Shown here: positions 51,585 through 61,022 of the stretch, piece by piece
How the letters are laid out: every line of letters starts with the position of its first letter
How positions within the stretch are numbered: position 1 is the stretch's first letter
DNA from: Bdellovibrionales bacterium RIFOXYA1_FULL_36_14
GTDB lineage: Bacteria > Bdellovibrionota > Bacteriovoracia > Bacteriovoracales > Bacteriovoracaceae
Assembly: GCA_001769975.1 (NCBI GenBank)
Contig: MEPW01000037.1
Location: forward strand, 1 to 64,000
Reading direction: 5' to 3'
Length of the DNA: 64,000 nt
The notes under the pieces: generated by a model
The model's database searches: none
Seen by the model: the letters and a program-made list of their open reading frames with translations, nothing else
Told to the model about the DNA's origin: nothing
Position numbers and translations under genes: made by a program

Positions 51585-52262
51585 TTATTCGTTATTTGCT
51601 TTCCAATTTTTGTAGTAGTTCTTCAAGTAGCTCTTGGTTTTGTCACCAAGGTCAACTAGTAAAAGAACTCCACTTCCGTTACCTTCACTATTTGGTCCAA
51701 CCAGTGAAATGTTTCCAGCTCTTACACCGTCAGAATAAAATCTTGCGGTAATAATGTTGTTTGAGCCGATTTGCAGTGCAGGCATTGGATACCAAATTCC
51801 AAATACTCTTGTTCCAATGTAGAAACCCATATTGTTAATGGAATCAACATCAAAAGCAATCGCTGGTAATCTACCACCCTGGATACCTGGAAGGGGTCGT
51901 CCATCGGGTAAAGTTTGCGGATCAAGTTGGTCGATACCTTCTTGGCCAAAAAGGACGTCTTGTAAGGAAAGATGAATAGCGATCATGGTACCGCCAGTTA
52001 AAACGTCCGGTCCAAATTCTAAAAATGAGTTCGGATATTTGGTTAATCCGAGTGCGTCGAATGGCATTCTACCGCCACCCATAATTTGCAGTTTTTCAAA
52101 AACTGCATCAATGCGTACGAAATCCTGATCCAAATAAAGATGAGGACCAGACATCCCTGGAATGTTTGGGTTGATACCTACTCCATTACAGGAGAAAAGG
52201 AACAGGGAAATGGAAACTAAGCTTAGCGTAAACAGTTTCTTTGTATAGGTTATTACCTTCAT
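51585..52262 (-). CDS. Lipoprotein, paralogue 2
   Basis: 225 residues, lipobox LFSC with Cys25. Parallels the other lipoprotein: PNIPGMSGPHLYLDQDFVRI, FLEFGPDVLTGGTM, DGRPLPGIQGGRLPAIAFDV, GVRAGNISLVGPN, VLLLVDLGDKTKSYLKNYY. The two differ in length and in the loops but align along most of their length, indicating tandem duplication. Own terminator downstream. No domain recognised; likely outer-membrane lipoprotein. GAGAGAGC precedes the ATG. Confidence 0.75.
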   Translation of the reverse strand: MKVITYTKKLFTLSLVSISLFLFSCNGVGINPNIPGMSGPHLYLDQDFVRIDAVFEKLQIMGGGRMPFDALGLTKYPNSFLEFGPDVLTGGTMIAIHLSLQDVLFGQEGIDQLDPQTLPDGRPLPGIQGGRLPAIAFDVDSINNMGFYIGTRVFGIWYPMPALQIGSNNIITARFYSDGVRAGNISLVGPNSEGNGSGVLLLVDLGDKTKSYLKNYYKNWKANNE

Positions 52263-52747
52263 GTTGCTCTCTCAAAAAAAACGTCGTTTTCTTTGAAAGT
52301 CTGAACCTTGATTACTCTTAACGTTCTTCTTGAGCTTACGTACAGCGAAGGTTCAAGCAAAAATAATTATTAAAAACATCCTTTTTAAGAGCTGACTTCT
52401 CGACATATATTTGACCGAAAACGTCAACTACCAGCTTATCAGAATTGAGTTTTACTTCAATCCTTAAAATCTAACTTGTATTACCTAGTCGGCAAAAAAT
52501 ACCAAGCTCTTAAATTTAAAAGCTTAATGTAAGCATTTTCAATATGCGAAGGTAAGAAAAAAATTTATTTGTATTTTTTTTTATGACAACAATTTTTCTC
52601 TTGATAACGACAATTGATTGAAATTAATAATTTAAAAAACGGTTTATCAAACTGCGATTTTTTTGCCCGATTAAAAAAAGTGATAGTGAATATATAATAA
52701 TAGTGACTGTAAGAATTGATAAGAATCAATTCTTTAATGAGGTAATG
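52263..52747. other. 485-bp non-coding region with inverted repeats
   Basis: Between two divergent genes. It contains AAAACGTCGTTTT-type dyad (about 52276-52292) and GAACCTT / AAGGTTC (52303-52309 and 52348-52354), which would fold the 5' leader of the lipoprotein gene into a long stem-loop. The remainder is very A+T-rich with no open frame supported by a ribosome site. A small RNA cannot be excluded. Confidence 0.4.
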
Positions 52748-53131
52748 ATGAAAATATTTAGTGGTTTCGATCCTAATTTGCCAAGCACTGGTAGGTCAAG
52801 AGCATCATCTTCCAAAGCAGCTAATAATATCAAAGAAAAATCGAATTCTAAAGTTATCAGAAAGAATGATGTAAAAATTGATTTATCTCCCAGTGAAATA
52901 AGGGAGAAGGTTAAACTTAATCAAGCCCAAAAAAACGAGATAAAAAAAGAACCCATTCCAACTCCAGTTGGACTAAGCGATATGAAAGAAATTGCTGAAC
53001 CTGCAGTATCACTAAACGATCCGTCAAATTCCAATACGGTGGAAAAATTGAAAGATGTGCTAAAAAGCGGTTCTTTGAATTTTTCAGATAAAACCAAACA
53101 AGTGCTGGGCGATATTCTTAAAGATCGCTAA
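52748..53131 (+). CDS. Small acidic/basic protein of unknown function
   Basis: 127 residues from ATG 52748 (MKIFSGFDP), with TGAGG 5 bp upstream; an in-frame GTG at 52703 is not well placed. A Ser/Lys-rich disordered N-terminal part is followed by a C-terminal helical section NTVEKLKDVLKSGSLNFSDK, loosely like the anti-sigma factor FlgM or similar small regulators. The resemblance is weak. It converges with the DHH phosphoesterase gene. Confidence 0.5.
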   Translation: MKIFSGFDPNLPSTGRSRASSSKAANNIKEKSNSKVIRKNDVKIDLSPSEIREKVKLNQAQKNEIKKEPIPTPVGLSDMKEIAEPAVSLNDPSNSNTVEKLKDVLKSGSLNFSDKTKQVLGDILKDR

Positions 53132-53141
53132 GCCTTGAAAC

Positions 53142-54137
53142 CTATTTGTTTTTTAAGCTATCTTTCATGATTGCCAATTGAAATATGGTACGCTTGACGA
53201 CATGATCTAAATCGCCTTTGATTTGAGTAGCGGCGGCATGATTATGTCCACCACCACCGAGGGCATGGGCCATGGTTCCCACATCACAAGTGGAAGTGGA
53301 TCTTAGACTGACTTTGACAAACTCTTTTTCCTCTCTAAACATACAAGCTATCTCGACTTCATCTAAAACCAGTAGATGATTGATAAAGCCATGTGTGTCT
53401 TCCATATCGACGTTGAATTTTTTCAAGTCACTTTCTCTTATGCAAATCCAGGCAATCGTTTTCTCTTTGTTGGTTTCTGCTTCTGATAAAATTTTGCCTA
53501 AAAATTTCATGTGATTAATGGATCTGGTTCCATACATCATGTTGTAGGTTAGGGAGGGGCGAATGGCCCCTGTTTCCATTAATTGGGCAACTAATCTATG
53601 CGTATTAGCGTTTACTTTTGGATAACGAAAACTGCTGGAATCCACCATAATAGCGGTATATAAAGGGATGGCCATTTCGGCGGTGAATTCAATCTTTAAT
53701 GAATTGATCAGACGGCCAATGATTTCGCCGGTTGCGGAAGTTTCTTGGTCTATACAATGTAATGAGCTTATCTCACGAGGAGAAGGATGATGATCGATAT
53801 AGAGAAAGTTTTGGCTTTTTTGTGCTAGTTTTTGCAGGTTGGGACCAACTCGTTCAGGATTGTTGGCATCAACTATGATAAAAAGATTAATTTCATGAAC
53901 GTTTACTTTTTTGTTAAATTCTTTAAATGAAGTAACAATGTTGGTGGTATCAAGATATTTAAGTTTTTTGGGAATTTCCTCTTCGTTCACACAATAAACG
54001 GTTTTACCCAATTGTTTTAAGGCAATCCCAAGGGCTATCTGACTACCAACTCCGTCCGCATCAGGGATAATGTGAGTGGTTATTAAAATAGTTTTAGCTT
54101 CTTCTAAATAATGTTTGAAACGAATTAGTGATTCCAT
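53142..54137 (-). CDS. nrnA: DHH/DHHA1 phosphoesterase (NrnA-like)
   Basis: 331 residues. Degrades short oligoribonucleotides and pAp or related signals. DHH motifs: TTHIIPDADGVGSQIALGIA, LFIIVDANNPERVG, LYIDHHPSPREI; DHHA1 end with HALGGGGHNHAAATQI (GGGH motif). Length and order fit NrnA/pAp phosphatase family. Divergent from the ABC operon. Confidence 0.9.
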   Translation of the reverse strand: MESLIRFKHYLEEAKTILITTHIIPDADGVGSQIALGIALKQLGKTVYCVNEEEIPKKLKYLDTTNIVTSFKEFNKKVNVHEINLFIIVDANNPERVGPNLQKLAQKSQNFLYIDHHPSPREISSLHCIDQETSATGEIIGRLINSLKIEFTAEMAIPLYTAIMVDSSSFRYPKVNANTHRLVAQLMETGAIRPSLTYNMMYGTRSINHMKFLGKILSEAETNKEKTIAWICIRESDLKKFNVDMEDTHGFINHLLVLDEVEIACMFREEKEFVKVSLRSTSTCDVGTMAHALGGGGHNHAAATQIKGDLDHVVKRTIFQLAIMKDSLKNK

Positions 54138-54231
54138 GATACGGTTACTATCGGATCATTTTAATTGAAACCTTATTTTTCAATTTCTGATTAATTTGCT
54201 ACAATAAGCTACATAGGTATTGGGAGGATAA

Positions 54232-55128
54232 TTGGACGTAATAAAAGTGAATGCTGTCACAAAAATATGGCCGGGTCTCAAAGCACTTGATAAGTTGAGT
54301 TTTTCGGTTAAGAAGGGAACCATCCACGGTTTTTTAGGTCCTAATGGTGCTGGAAAATCCACTATGCTTAATATACTGGTAGGTCTTACTAATCCCAGCG
54401 AAGGCAGTGTGGAGGTAAGCGGCACTATCGGATTTTTGCCAGAAAATCCTCCCCTTTACGAAAATATGGTGGTGGATGATTATTTAAAATTCGTTGCACA
54501 AATTTTTAAGATGGAAAAATCAATCATCAGGACTCAAATTGATGAAATAATCAATCAGTGCAGTTTAATCCCAGTAAAAAAACGGCTTATTGGAAATTTA
54601 TCTAAAGGATTCAAACAAAGAGTGGCATTAGCTCAGGCCATGATTAATAATCCGGATATTATAATTTTAGATGAGCCCACTGTGGGCTTAGATCCAAATT
54701 CAGTGATAGAATTTAGAAATCTTATATTATCTTTAAGATGTAAGCATACTATCTTATTTTCTTCTCACCAATTAACAGAAGTTGACAAAATATGTGATGA
54801 TTTAACTATTATCCATAAGGGCATATTGATCGAAAGCGGTCCTAAAGAAAAAATTAAGAAAATGTTTGGTAGCAAACAAGTACTTAACATTGAACTGCTG
54901 AATTGGAACACCAATACTCAAAATGATATGTCAAATTTATTTGGCTTTGAGAGAATGGAAGTGGCTTTAAAAAATAATCACACCTCTATAAAAATTTATT
55001 TGAATTCACTACAAGATGTTAGGAGTCAAATAGCGAAATATTTAGTGGAAAATAATTGTGGATTGGTATCCATGAATGAAGAAAGATTAGATCTCGAAGA
55101 TGTATTTAAAGAAATAACCCAAGGTTAA
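54232..55128 (+). CDS. gldA: ABC transporter ATP-binding protein, GldA-like
   Basis: 298 residues, TTG start at 54232 with GGGAGGATAA upstream. Walker A FLGPNGAGKSTMLNIL, signature LSKGFKQRVALAQAM, Walker B DIIILDEPTVGLDP, H-loop ILFSSHQLT. The N-terminal ATPase is followed by about 90 residues of the GldA/NatA type. It energises the permease encoded 3 bp later. In Bacteroidetes similar genes support gliding; here the export substrate is unknown. Confidence 0.88.
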   Translation: MDVIKVNAVTKIWPGLKALDKLSFSVKKGTIHGFLGPNGAGKSTMLNILVGLTNPSEGSVEVSGTIGFLPENPPLYENMVVDDYLKFVAQIFKMEKSIIRTQIDEIINQCSLIPVKKRLIGNLSKGFKQRVALAQAMINNPDIIILDEPTVGLDPNSVIEFRNLILSLRCKHTILFSSHQLTEVDKICDDLTIIHKGILIESGPKEKIKKMFGSKQVLNIELLNWNTNTQNDMSNLFGFERMEVALKNNHTSIKIYLNSLQDVRSQIAKYLVENNCGLVSMNEERLDLEDVFKEITQG

Positions 55129-55131
55129 ATA

Positions 55132-55884
55132 ATGACTATGATCTGGTATATAAAAGGGACAATGGTACTTTTTAAAAAAGATTTGATGGATGCTTTCAAT
55201 TCACCATTTATTTATATCATTGCATCTTTATTTTCTCTAATTATAGGTTGGTTATTTTTTAATTATGTAATAGCAGCGAAGGATTTGACTACTTTAAGTA
55301 TAACTAATGCGGTATTGGCACCAGTATTTGGAAATATTAATCTTCTTTTTATTTTTTTGTCTCCTATGCTTACCATGGGACTACTGACTCAAGAGAGAAA
55401 AAACCATACGCTGGAATTGCTGCTCTTATCTAAGTTGAATATCTCTCAAATTGTTATTGGTAAATTTTTAGCAGGAATCAGTATGGCTTGGTTTTTGCTG
55501 CTACTGACAATAATTTTTCCAGTGATGATAGGCCTTACGGGACACGGTGATATTGGAATGATTATTTCCACCTATGTAGGTTTTTCGTTTACTTTAATGT
55601 GTTTTATTTCGGTAGGTTTGTTTGCTTCCAGTTTAACTGATAACCCTATTGTGGCTGCTTTTATGGGATTTGCCTTTTTGATGCTAGTCATGTTGTTAGC
55701 GGTAAGTTTGAATGCCACGAACAATTGGATGCTGGGAGAAATAGCGCAATACCTAAGCATTGCTTATCATTTTGAAGCATTTGTAAGAGGAGAGATCCGT
55801 TCTTATGATGTGGTTTATTTTTTGTCATTTACAGGATTTTTTTTGTGGCTCACCAAAGAGTCCTTGGAGACTAGAAAATGGTAG
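55132..55884 (+). CDS. ABC-2 type permease, GldF-like
   Basis: 250 residues, about six membrane helices, with the ABC-2 pattern: ALFKKDL-like start (VLFKKDLMDAFNSPFIYII), NLLFIFLSPMLTMGLLTQERKNHTLELLLLSKLN in the middle. Partner of the preceding ATPase; overlaps the following gene by 7 bp. Part of a four-gene Gld-like module. Confidence 0.85.
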   Translation: MTMIWYIKGTMVLFKKDLMDAFNSPFIYIIASLFSLIIGWLFFNYVIAAKDLTTLSITNAVLAPVFGNINLLFIFLSPMLTMGLLTQERKNHTLELLLLSKLNISQIVIGKFLAGISMAWFLLLLTIIFPVMIGLTGHGDIGMIISTYVGFSFTLMCFISVGLFASSLTDNPIVAAFMGFAFLMLVMLLAVSLNATNNWMLGEIAQYLSIAYHFEAFVRGEIRSYDVVYFLSFTGFFLWLTKESLETRKW

Positions 55885-57422
55885 AACCCAAAAGTATTTT
55901 TAAAAATTTTTTATGGGTAATTTGTGGATTAATGTATTTAGTGACGGCTTCACTTTGGGTGGTTTTACCTGATACCTTAACTTTGAATTTATCCACAGCA
56001 TTATTTACCATCGGTTTTAGTATATTAATGATTATCTGGGATAGAAGAAAATTTCAAAAATATTACAGCGGTCCTTATTTTTATAAATTAATTTCCTTAT
56101 CGATATCAATTCTTTTAATTTTCTGGATTTTGGCAGCGGTTAATTATCTTGCTTATAAACATCCTCGCCAGGCAGATATCTCGGATATGGAGCATAATTC
56201 GCTAACTTTTGAGACGGTGAATATGCTTAAAAATATAAAAGGTAAAATCACCATTAGAATTTTTGGTAGGAAGAATGAAATACTCGCGATAAAGGCACTT
56301 ACGAATCTTTATCGATTTGAAAATAATCTTATAGATGTTGAACAGGTGGATATTGAGCTTCGTCCTGATTTGGTTAAAAAGCATGAAATTTATAAAAGTG
56401 GTACTATTGAAATTGAATATAATAATCGAGTTGATCAGATAACCGAAGCCTCCGAGCTGGCACTTACCAATAGTATTTTACGACTGACCAGAAAGCGTGA
56501 TCCGCAAATTCTTTTTACCAAAGGACATGGAGAACTTTCACTTGAGGATAAAGGCAAAGATGGTATTTATAACGTAGCCGCTATTTTAAAAAAAGCTTAC
56601 TTTAATATTTTTTCAGAAAATACGCTTTCACTTTTTGATATAAAAGAAAATACTGATCTGATAGTTATTTGGGGCCCGAAAACTGCTTTGATGAGACCAG
56701 AATTGCAATTAATAGAAAATTATCTCGGTCGTGGGGGCAAGCTGTTAGTAGGGCTGGACCCCACTTTTAATGGTGATAAGCATGCTGATTTAAGGTTTAT
56801 GCTGCAGCGATTTGGTATAAAAATTGATAATAATATTGTCATAGATCAGCTTTCTTTTATTGATGGATCAAATGGGTCTGTCCCCATGCTCAGTAAAATC
56901 AAAGGGAACCATCCGATATTATCCATAGAAGAAGGACCAGTTTTTTTTCCACTGGTTTCTGGTGTACGACCCGGAAATAATGAGGAAAGCAAAAAATTTG
57001 AATTATTTTTTGATTTGAAAACGAGCCCCTTCCCTGCCAGCTGGGCGGATAATAATCCAGAAGAAATGGTAAAAGGTAAAGTGGTTTTCAATCAGGATAA
57101 AGATTTTAAAGGCCCTATAGATCTTATTGGGATTTCCCGTCAAATAGATGGACCAACCAAAGTAGTCGTAATAGGTAATTCGACTTTTGTGTCAAATGCT
57201 TACGAAAAGTATGGTAAAAATTTTAATTTATTCGTAAACGCTATTTCCTGGCTGGTTAAAAGTGGTGAGATTGATGAATTTAATTTGCCGCTTGGAAAAA
57301 ATGAACCGGTATTTTTAAATCGTCATCAAATTGGTCTGATTTTTTATTTTTCTGTTTTATTTTTACCATTAGTTTTTATTGTTTTGTCGATTTGGTTTTA
57401 TCAACGAAAGAAAAAATTATGA
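55878..57422 (+). CDS. GldG-like auxiliary protein of ABC transporter
   Basis: 514 residues. Three N-terminal hydrophobic helices (up to about residue 90). A large extracytoplasmic domain of the GldG/IFT52-like type follows: ITEASELALTNSILRLTRKR, LFTKGHGELSLED, LIVIWGPKTALMRPELQLIE, GGKLLVGLDPTFN. A C-terminal helix closes it (LIFYFSVLFLPLVFIVLSIWF). Such proteins accompany the GldF permease. The stop overlaps the next ATG. Confidence 0.85.
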   Translation: MVEPKSIFKNFLWVICGLMYLVTASLWVVLPDTLTLNLSTALFTIGFSILMIIWDRRKFQKYYSGPYFYKLISLSISILLIFWILAAVNYLAYKHPRQADISDMEHNSLTFETVNMLKNIKGKITIRIFGRKNEILAIKALTNLYRFENNLIDVEQVDIELRPDLVKKHEIYKSGTIEIEYNNRVDQITEASELALTNSILRLTRKRDPQILFTKGHGELSLEDKGKDGIYNVAAILKKAYFNIFSENTLSLFDIKENTDLIVIWGPKTALMRPELQLIENYLGRGGKLLVGLDPTFNGDKHADLRFMLQRFGIKIDNNIVIDQLSFIDGSNGSVPMLSKIKGNHPILSIEEGPVFFPLVSGVRPGNNEESKKFELFFDLKTSPFPASWADNNPEEMVKGKVVFNQDKDFKGPIDLIGISRQIDGPTKVVVIGNSTFVSNAYEKYGKNFNLFVNAISWLVKSGEIDEFNLPLGKNEPVFLNRHQIGLIFYFSVLFLPLVFIVLSIWFYQRKKKL

Positions 57423-58789
57423 AAAAGAATTTATTCTTCATGGGGGTGTTAAGTGCACTTCTAATTTTTACTTATTTTTTTGAAGAGTTGGGGCAAAGTA
57501 AGAAAAAATTGCTAGAAGAATCCGAAAACCGCTTGTTCGATGCGCATAAACTTGGAACTATGCTTAAGTTTTCTACAATGAATCAAAACGAGATAATTTA
57601 TTTAAATAATAATTTTTACACCAAGAAATTAAATTACCCTGTATCACCCGAAGAAATAAAATATTTTTTTGATGTACTCTCCCGAATAAAAATTAAACGG
57701 TATTTAAGTAAACAAGAAGTTAGTGAAAAAAATATTGACCTGTTTATACCTGATCTGAATCGAAAAGTTATCTTTGAATTTGAAAAAGGCAAAGTTGAAT
57801 TTATTCTGGGCAAAAAAATGCAAACTGACCCCAGCTTTTATATATTGGTAAAAACCGAAGTGGATGAATTGGTAGTGGTTGCTTATGATGACTCACCCTT
57901 GGAAGGGATTTATGTAGAAGAAAATGTTCATCAAAACAGTGAGAAGTATAACCGACTAGTTAGAGCATTCAGTATGACCGAAGAGGATTTTGTTGATCGA
58001 AAAATTTTGAAATATCTTGATTGGGAAACTCTTTCTAAAAATCTAACAGAAATTAAAATTGAAAATCTAAGAAATATTCCTTTTTCAATCTATTCCCCAA
58101 AGCAAACTACCAATCCTGAGGTGTTAAAGGGGCTGCGATTTAATGAAGAGTATTATCTAGTTTTTTTGGGAGCTTTGATGAATATGCAGGCGCAAAATAT
58201 CTGGCTACCAGAAAACGGCATAGAATATAAGGACCAGATTGCCCATATGGTTTTAACGCTTGATAAAAAAATTGATTTGAAACTTTTTAGAAAGTATGGG
58301 AGCCAAACTGGTTTTTTTGTTAAAACTAATCTAGAAGAGACGATTTATGAGATAGATCAAAATATTGTCAGATTGTTTTTTTCTAATGTGCAAGACTTTT
58401 GGGATAAACGCGTAATTCCAGAGAGCTTCGTAAAGGAAAATAAACAGTTTGATTTTTCATTAATTTTCAACCGTGAGTATGCATTCAAAATAGACAATGC
58501 CTCCAAATTCAATGTTTTGTCTAAAAACCCTGAAAATAAACCAAAAAACTCAGGTTTTAAGGAGCTACTGGATTTTTTACAAAGAGAAGCTGATTTTGTA
58601 AAAAAGCGAGTTGAAAATAATAATAAAGGGGTCTTATTTTCTTTTACATTTTACTCTTCCACCTTTCATGTTATTTTTAAAGAAGGTGATTTGATAATAC
58701 AAGACACTAAAAATGATCTGGAGTTTCACTATCACTTGGGCGATTTATCCAGATTTAGACATGTAAAAAGTGATTTTTTAAATGATTAA
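57419..58789 (+). CDS. DUF4340 family protein
   Basis: 456 residues from ATG 57419 (overlapping TGA of the previous gene in ATGA). One N-terminal membrane helix (LFFMGVLSALLIFTYFFEEL), then an extracytoplasmic region of repeating beta-rich domains (NQNEIIYLNNNFYTKKLNYPV; KVEFILGKKMQTDPSFYILV). The arrangement ATPase-permease-GldG-DUF4340 is a recognised gene order in Gld-like ABC systems. It overlaps the next gene by 8 bp. Confidence 0.82.
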   Translation: MKKNLFFMGVLSALLIFTYFFEELGQSKKKLLEESENRLFDAHKLGTMLKFSTMNQNEIIYLNNNFYTKKLNYPVSPEEIKYFFDVLSRIKIKRYLSKQEVSEKNIDLFIPDLNRKVIFEFEKGKVEFILGKKMQTDPSFYILVKTEVDELVVVAYDDSPLEGIYVEENVHQNSEKYNRLVRAFSMTEEDFVDRKILKYLDWETLSKNLTEIKIENLRNIPFSIYSPKQTTNPEVLKGLRFNEEYYLVFLGALMNMQAQNIWLPENGIEYKDQIAHMVLTLDKKIDLKLFRKYGSQTGFFVKTNLEETIYEIDQNIVRLFFSNVQDFWDKRVIPESFVKENKQFDFSLIFNREYAFKIDNASKFNVLSKNPENKPKNSGFKELLDFLQREADFVKKRVENNNKGVLFSFTFYSSTFHVIFKEGDLIIQDTKNDLEFHYHLGDLSRFRHVKSDFLND

Positions 58790-59471
58790 ACACACATGTG
58801 ATGCATTTTATTCTTATTTTATGATGTTGATACATCCTTTTAAAACACATGAGGTGTTACGACAGCACAGAATGGCCATGCGTGAAAGTTCAACGGTGGT
58901 TCCCTTTCCGCCATCTGATGATAAATACAACCTGATTCAACTAAAGCGCGAAGAAGTGATATGTTTTTCTTGGATCATGGAAATTATCAGTGCAATTTAC
59001 ACGATTATGTCAATCAATCTGGGGATTTCGGCACTCAATTTTATAAATACGGGTTCGTCGTTCAATAGCTGGATAGCTTTTCAACTTTACTACTCGGGAC
59101 AAATTACCAACATTACTATTACCCTCTTCTTTGTGGTGTTATTTCCAGTTACAGCGTGGGTTTATATTAAAGTGTGGGAAATGATTGTAGTTTTTTTTAT
59201 GAAGTTATTTGAGTACGATGAACTCGATGAATTGGGAGCGATAGATGTAGTTACTTCCACTCTGAGTGCGAATATTTTATTATTAATTCCGCTCTTTGGC
59301 TCTGTACTGGCTAAACTTTATCAGATATTACTTTTTTTTGCCGGGCTCAAAAGCAATCTGGGGATGAATACTCAACAAAGTATTTTAGTGCTCATGGCCC
59401 CCATTTTTCTACTGGTAGTTACTATTCTTTTTTTGATAGGTTATGTGATATTGATGTTTACTGCAATGTAA
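58782..59471 (+). CDS. Yip1-like membrane protein
   Basis: 229 residues, five hydrophobic segments (about 65-90, 110-130, 165-190, 195-220). N-terminal YFMMLIHPFKTHEVLRQHRM, then NTGSSFNSWIAFQLYYSGQI. Yip1-domain proteins often sit next to envelope ABC systems; role unclear. Translationally coupled to DUF4340 gene and followed 18 bp later by hpt. Confidence 0.65.
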   Translation: MIKHTCDAFYSYFMMLIHPFKTHEVLRQHRMAMRESSTVVPFPPSDDKYNLIQLKREEVICFSWIMEIISAIYTIMSINLGISALNFINTGSSFNSWIAFQLYYSGQITNITITLFFVVLFPVTAWVYIKVWEMIVVFFMKLFEYDELDELGAIDVVTSTLSANILLLIPLFGSVLAKLYQILLFFAGLKSNLGMNTQQSILVLMAPIFLLVVTILFLIGYVILMFTAM

Positions 59472-59489
59472 GCAAGCCGGAGAAGCGTG

Positions 59490-60017
59490 ATGGATAAAAT
59501 TCTTATAAGCCAAGAACAAATAAAACAAAGAATCAAAGAACTAGGTGTCCAAATCAACCGAGACTACCAGGGAAAGGAATTGGTGGTGGTGGGGGTACTC
59601 ACCGGTGCTTTTATGTTTACAGCTGATTTATTAAGGGAAATAAAAGTACCCATTGAGCGGTTGGAATTTATTTCTATTTCTTCTTATGGTCATTCGACAG
59701 AAAGTAGCGGCAACATCAGAGTGTATTTGGATCTTAAAAAAGATATTGAAAATAAACATGTGCTACTTATTGAAGACATTGTTGATACTGGTCTTACTAT
59801 TCATCACCTAATGGAGCTATTCGAAGGAAGAAAACCAGCTACTATTAAGCTGGCTTCGCTTTTATATAAACCTTCCAGGGAGAAATACAAAATCAATATT
59901 GATTATCTGGGATTTACTATTGATAATCATTTTGTTTATGGTTACGGATTGGATTTATTCGGGAAATGTAGACAAATTCCTCATATTGCCATTTATAGTG
60001 GAGATATAAAAGAATGA
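59490..60017 (+). CDS. hpt: Hypoxanthine phosphoribosyltransferase
   Basis: Purine salvage: hypoxanthine (guanine) + PRPP. 175 residues from ATG 59490 (GGAGAAGCGTG upstream). PRPP-binding motif VLLIEDIVDTGLTIHHLMEL; LKDVVVVG-like start VVGVLTGAFMFTADLLRE; C-terminal DYLGFTIDNHFVYGYGLD with the base-binding aromatic/Asp. Ends overlapping the GHMP gene (ATGA). Confidence 0.95.
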   Translation: MDKILISQEQIKQRIKELGVQINRDYQGKELVVVGVLTGAFMFTADLLREIKVPIERLEFISISSYGHSTESSGNIRVYLDLKKDIENKHVLLIEDIVDTGLTIHHLMELFEGRKPATIKLASLLYKPSREKYKINIDYLGFTIDNHFVYGYGLDLFGKCRQIPHIAIYSGDIKE

Positions 60018-61021
60018 TAGTAGAACAAGGGAGCGTTAGAATAGATTTACTGGGTGGAACATTGGATATCCATCCCATTAATTTAGTTTTACCCAATGCC
60101 TATACTTTGAATTTAGCCACCAGCTTGAAAGCCAGGGTGGAGTTAAAAGAAATAAATTTTCCAGGAATTCGTTTTATTACAAAAGATTATGGTCAGACCA
60201 AAGAGTTTAAAACAACAGAATTAACAAACGCCAACCTAGCAACAGCTTTATTTGGTAATTTTAATTTTTTTGTGAGGATATTGCTGCTTTTTGAAGTTAA
60301 AAAAAATTTAGAGATAACCCTAAGTTCCGGTTCCCCTCCCGGAGCCGGTTTGGGCGGATCATCTGCTATGGGGATCACCTTTTATAAAGCTATTTTAAAA
60401 CTGCTAAAAATCGAAGAAGACAAAGAATCAATTATAAGAAAAGTAAAAGATGTGGAAGCAATCCTTTTAGATAGTGGTCAAACTGGTTACCAGGATTATT
60501 ATCCAGCACTTTATGGTGGAGTGCTGGCGCTTATCCCAACCGTAGGGGGGATCAAGGTTTCCCAGCTTTATTCGGATAAGTTAAAAAAAGAAATTGAAGA
60601 GCGTATGACTTTGGTTTTTACCGGCGAAATGCGTTTTTCTGGTCTTAATAATTGGGAGGTTTATAAAGGCTTTTTTAATAAAAATCCCGCTATTCGCACG
60701 GGCCTTGCTAATATTGCTCAATATGCCAAGGAAGCCTATGATGCCATCACTTTAAAAGATTGGAATGCCTTCTTTGAATTGATTAAAAAAGAAGGTGAAG
60801 AAAGAGAAAAACTTTTTCCACAAATCGTGGTTGATTCCCAAAGGAAACTGTTGGGAGAGATAAGAAAAGAGATAAAAGACGTCGGTATGAAAGTTTGTGG
60901 AGCAGGGGGCGGTGGTTGTTTTATTCTCATTCATAAGAATGACGAGTATCCAATTATTGAAAAACTTGTCAGATCTAGTACAATGAGCATTTTGGATTTT
61001 ACTGTGGAAAAGCCGATTTAA
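60014..61021 (+). CDS. GHMP-family sugar kinase, HddA-like
   Basis: 335 residues. GHMP blocks: IDLLGGTLDIHPINLVLPNA near 10-30, ATP loop SGSPPGAGLGGSSAMG near 105-120, substrate segment DSGQTGYQDYYPALYGG, and C-terminal MKVCGAGGGGCFILI. Closest to D-glycero-D-manno-heptose-7-phosphate kinase/mevalonate-type GHMP enzymes; the substrate is not certain. No other heptose genes are nearby. Start overlaps the hpt stop, and the DUF429-like gene follows 1 bp later. Confidence 0.85.
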   Translation: MIVEQGSVRIDLLGGTLDIHPINLVLPNAYTLNLATSLKARVELKEINFPGIRFITKDYGQTKEFKTTELTNANLATALFGNFNFFVRILLLFEVKKNLEITLSSGSPPGAGLGGSSAMGITFYKAILKLLKIEEDKESIIRKVKDVEAILLDSGQTGYQDYYPALYGGVLALIPTVGGIKVSQLYSDKLKKEIEERMTLVFTGEMRFSGLNNWEVYKGFFNKNPAIRTGLANIAQYAKEAYDAITLKDWNAFFELIKKEGEEREKLFPQIVVDSQRKLLGEIRKEIKDVGMKVCGAGGGGCFILIHKNDEYPIIEKLVRSSTMSILDFTVEKPI

Positions 61022-61022
61022 T

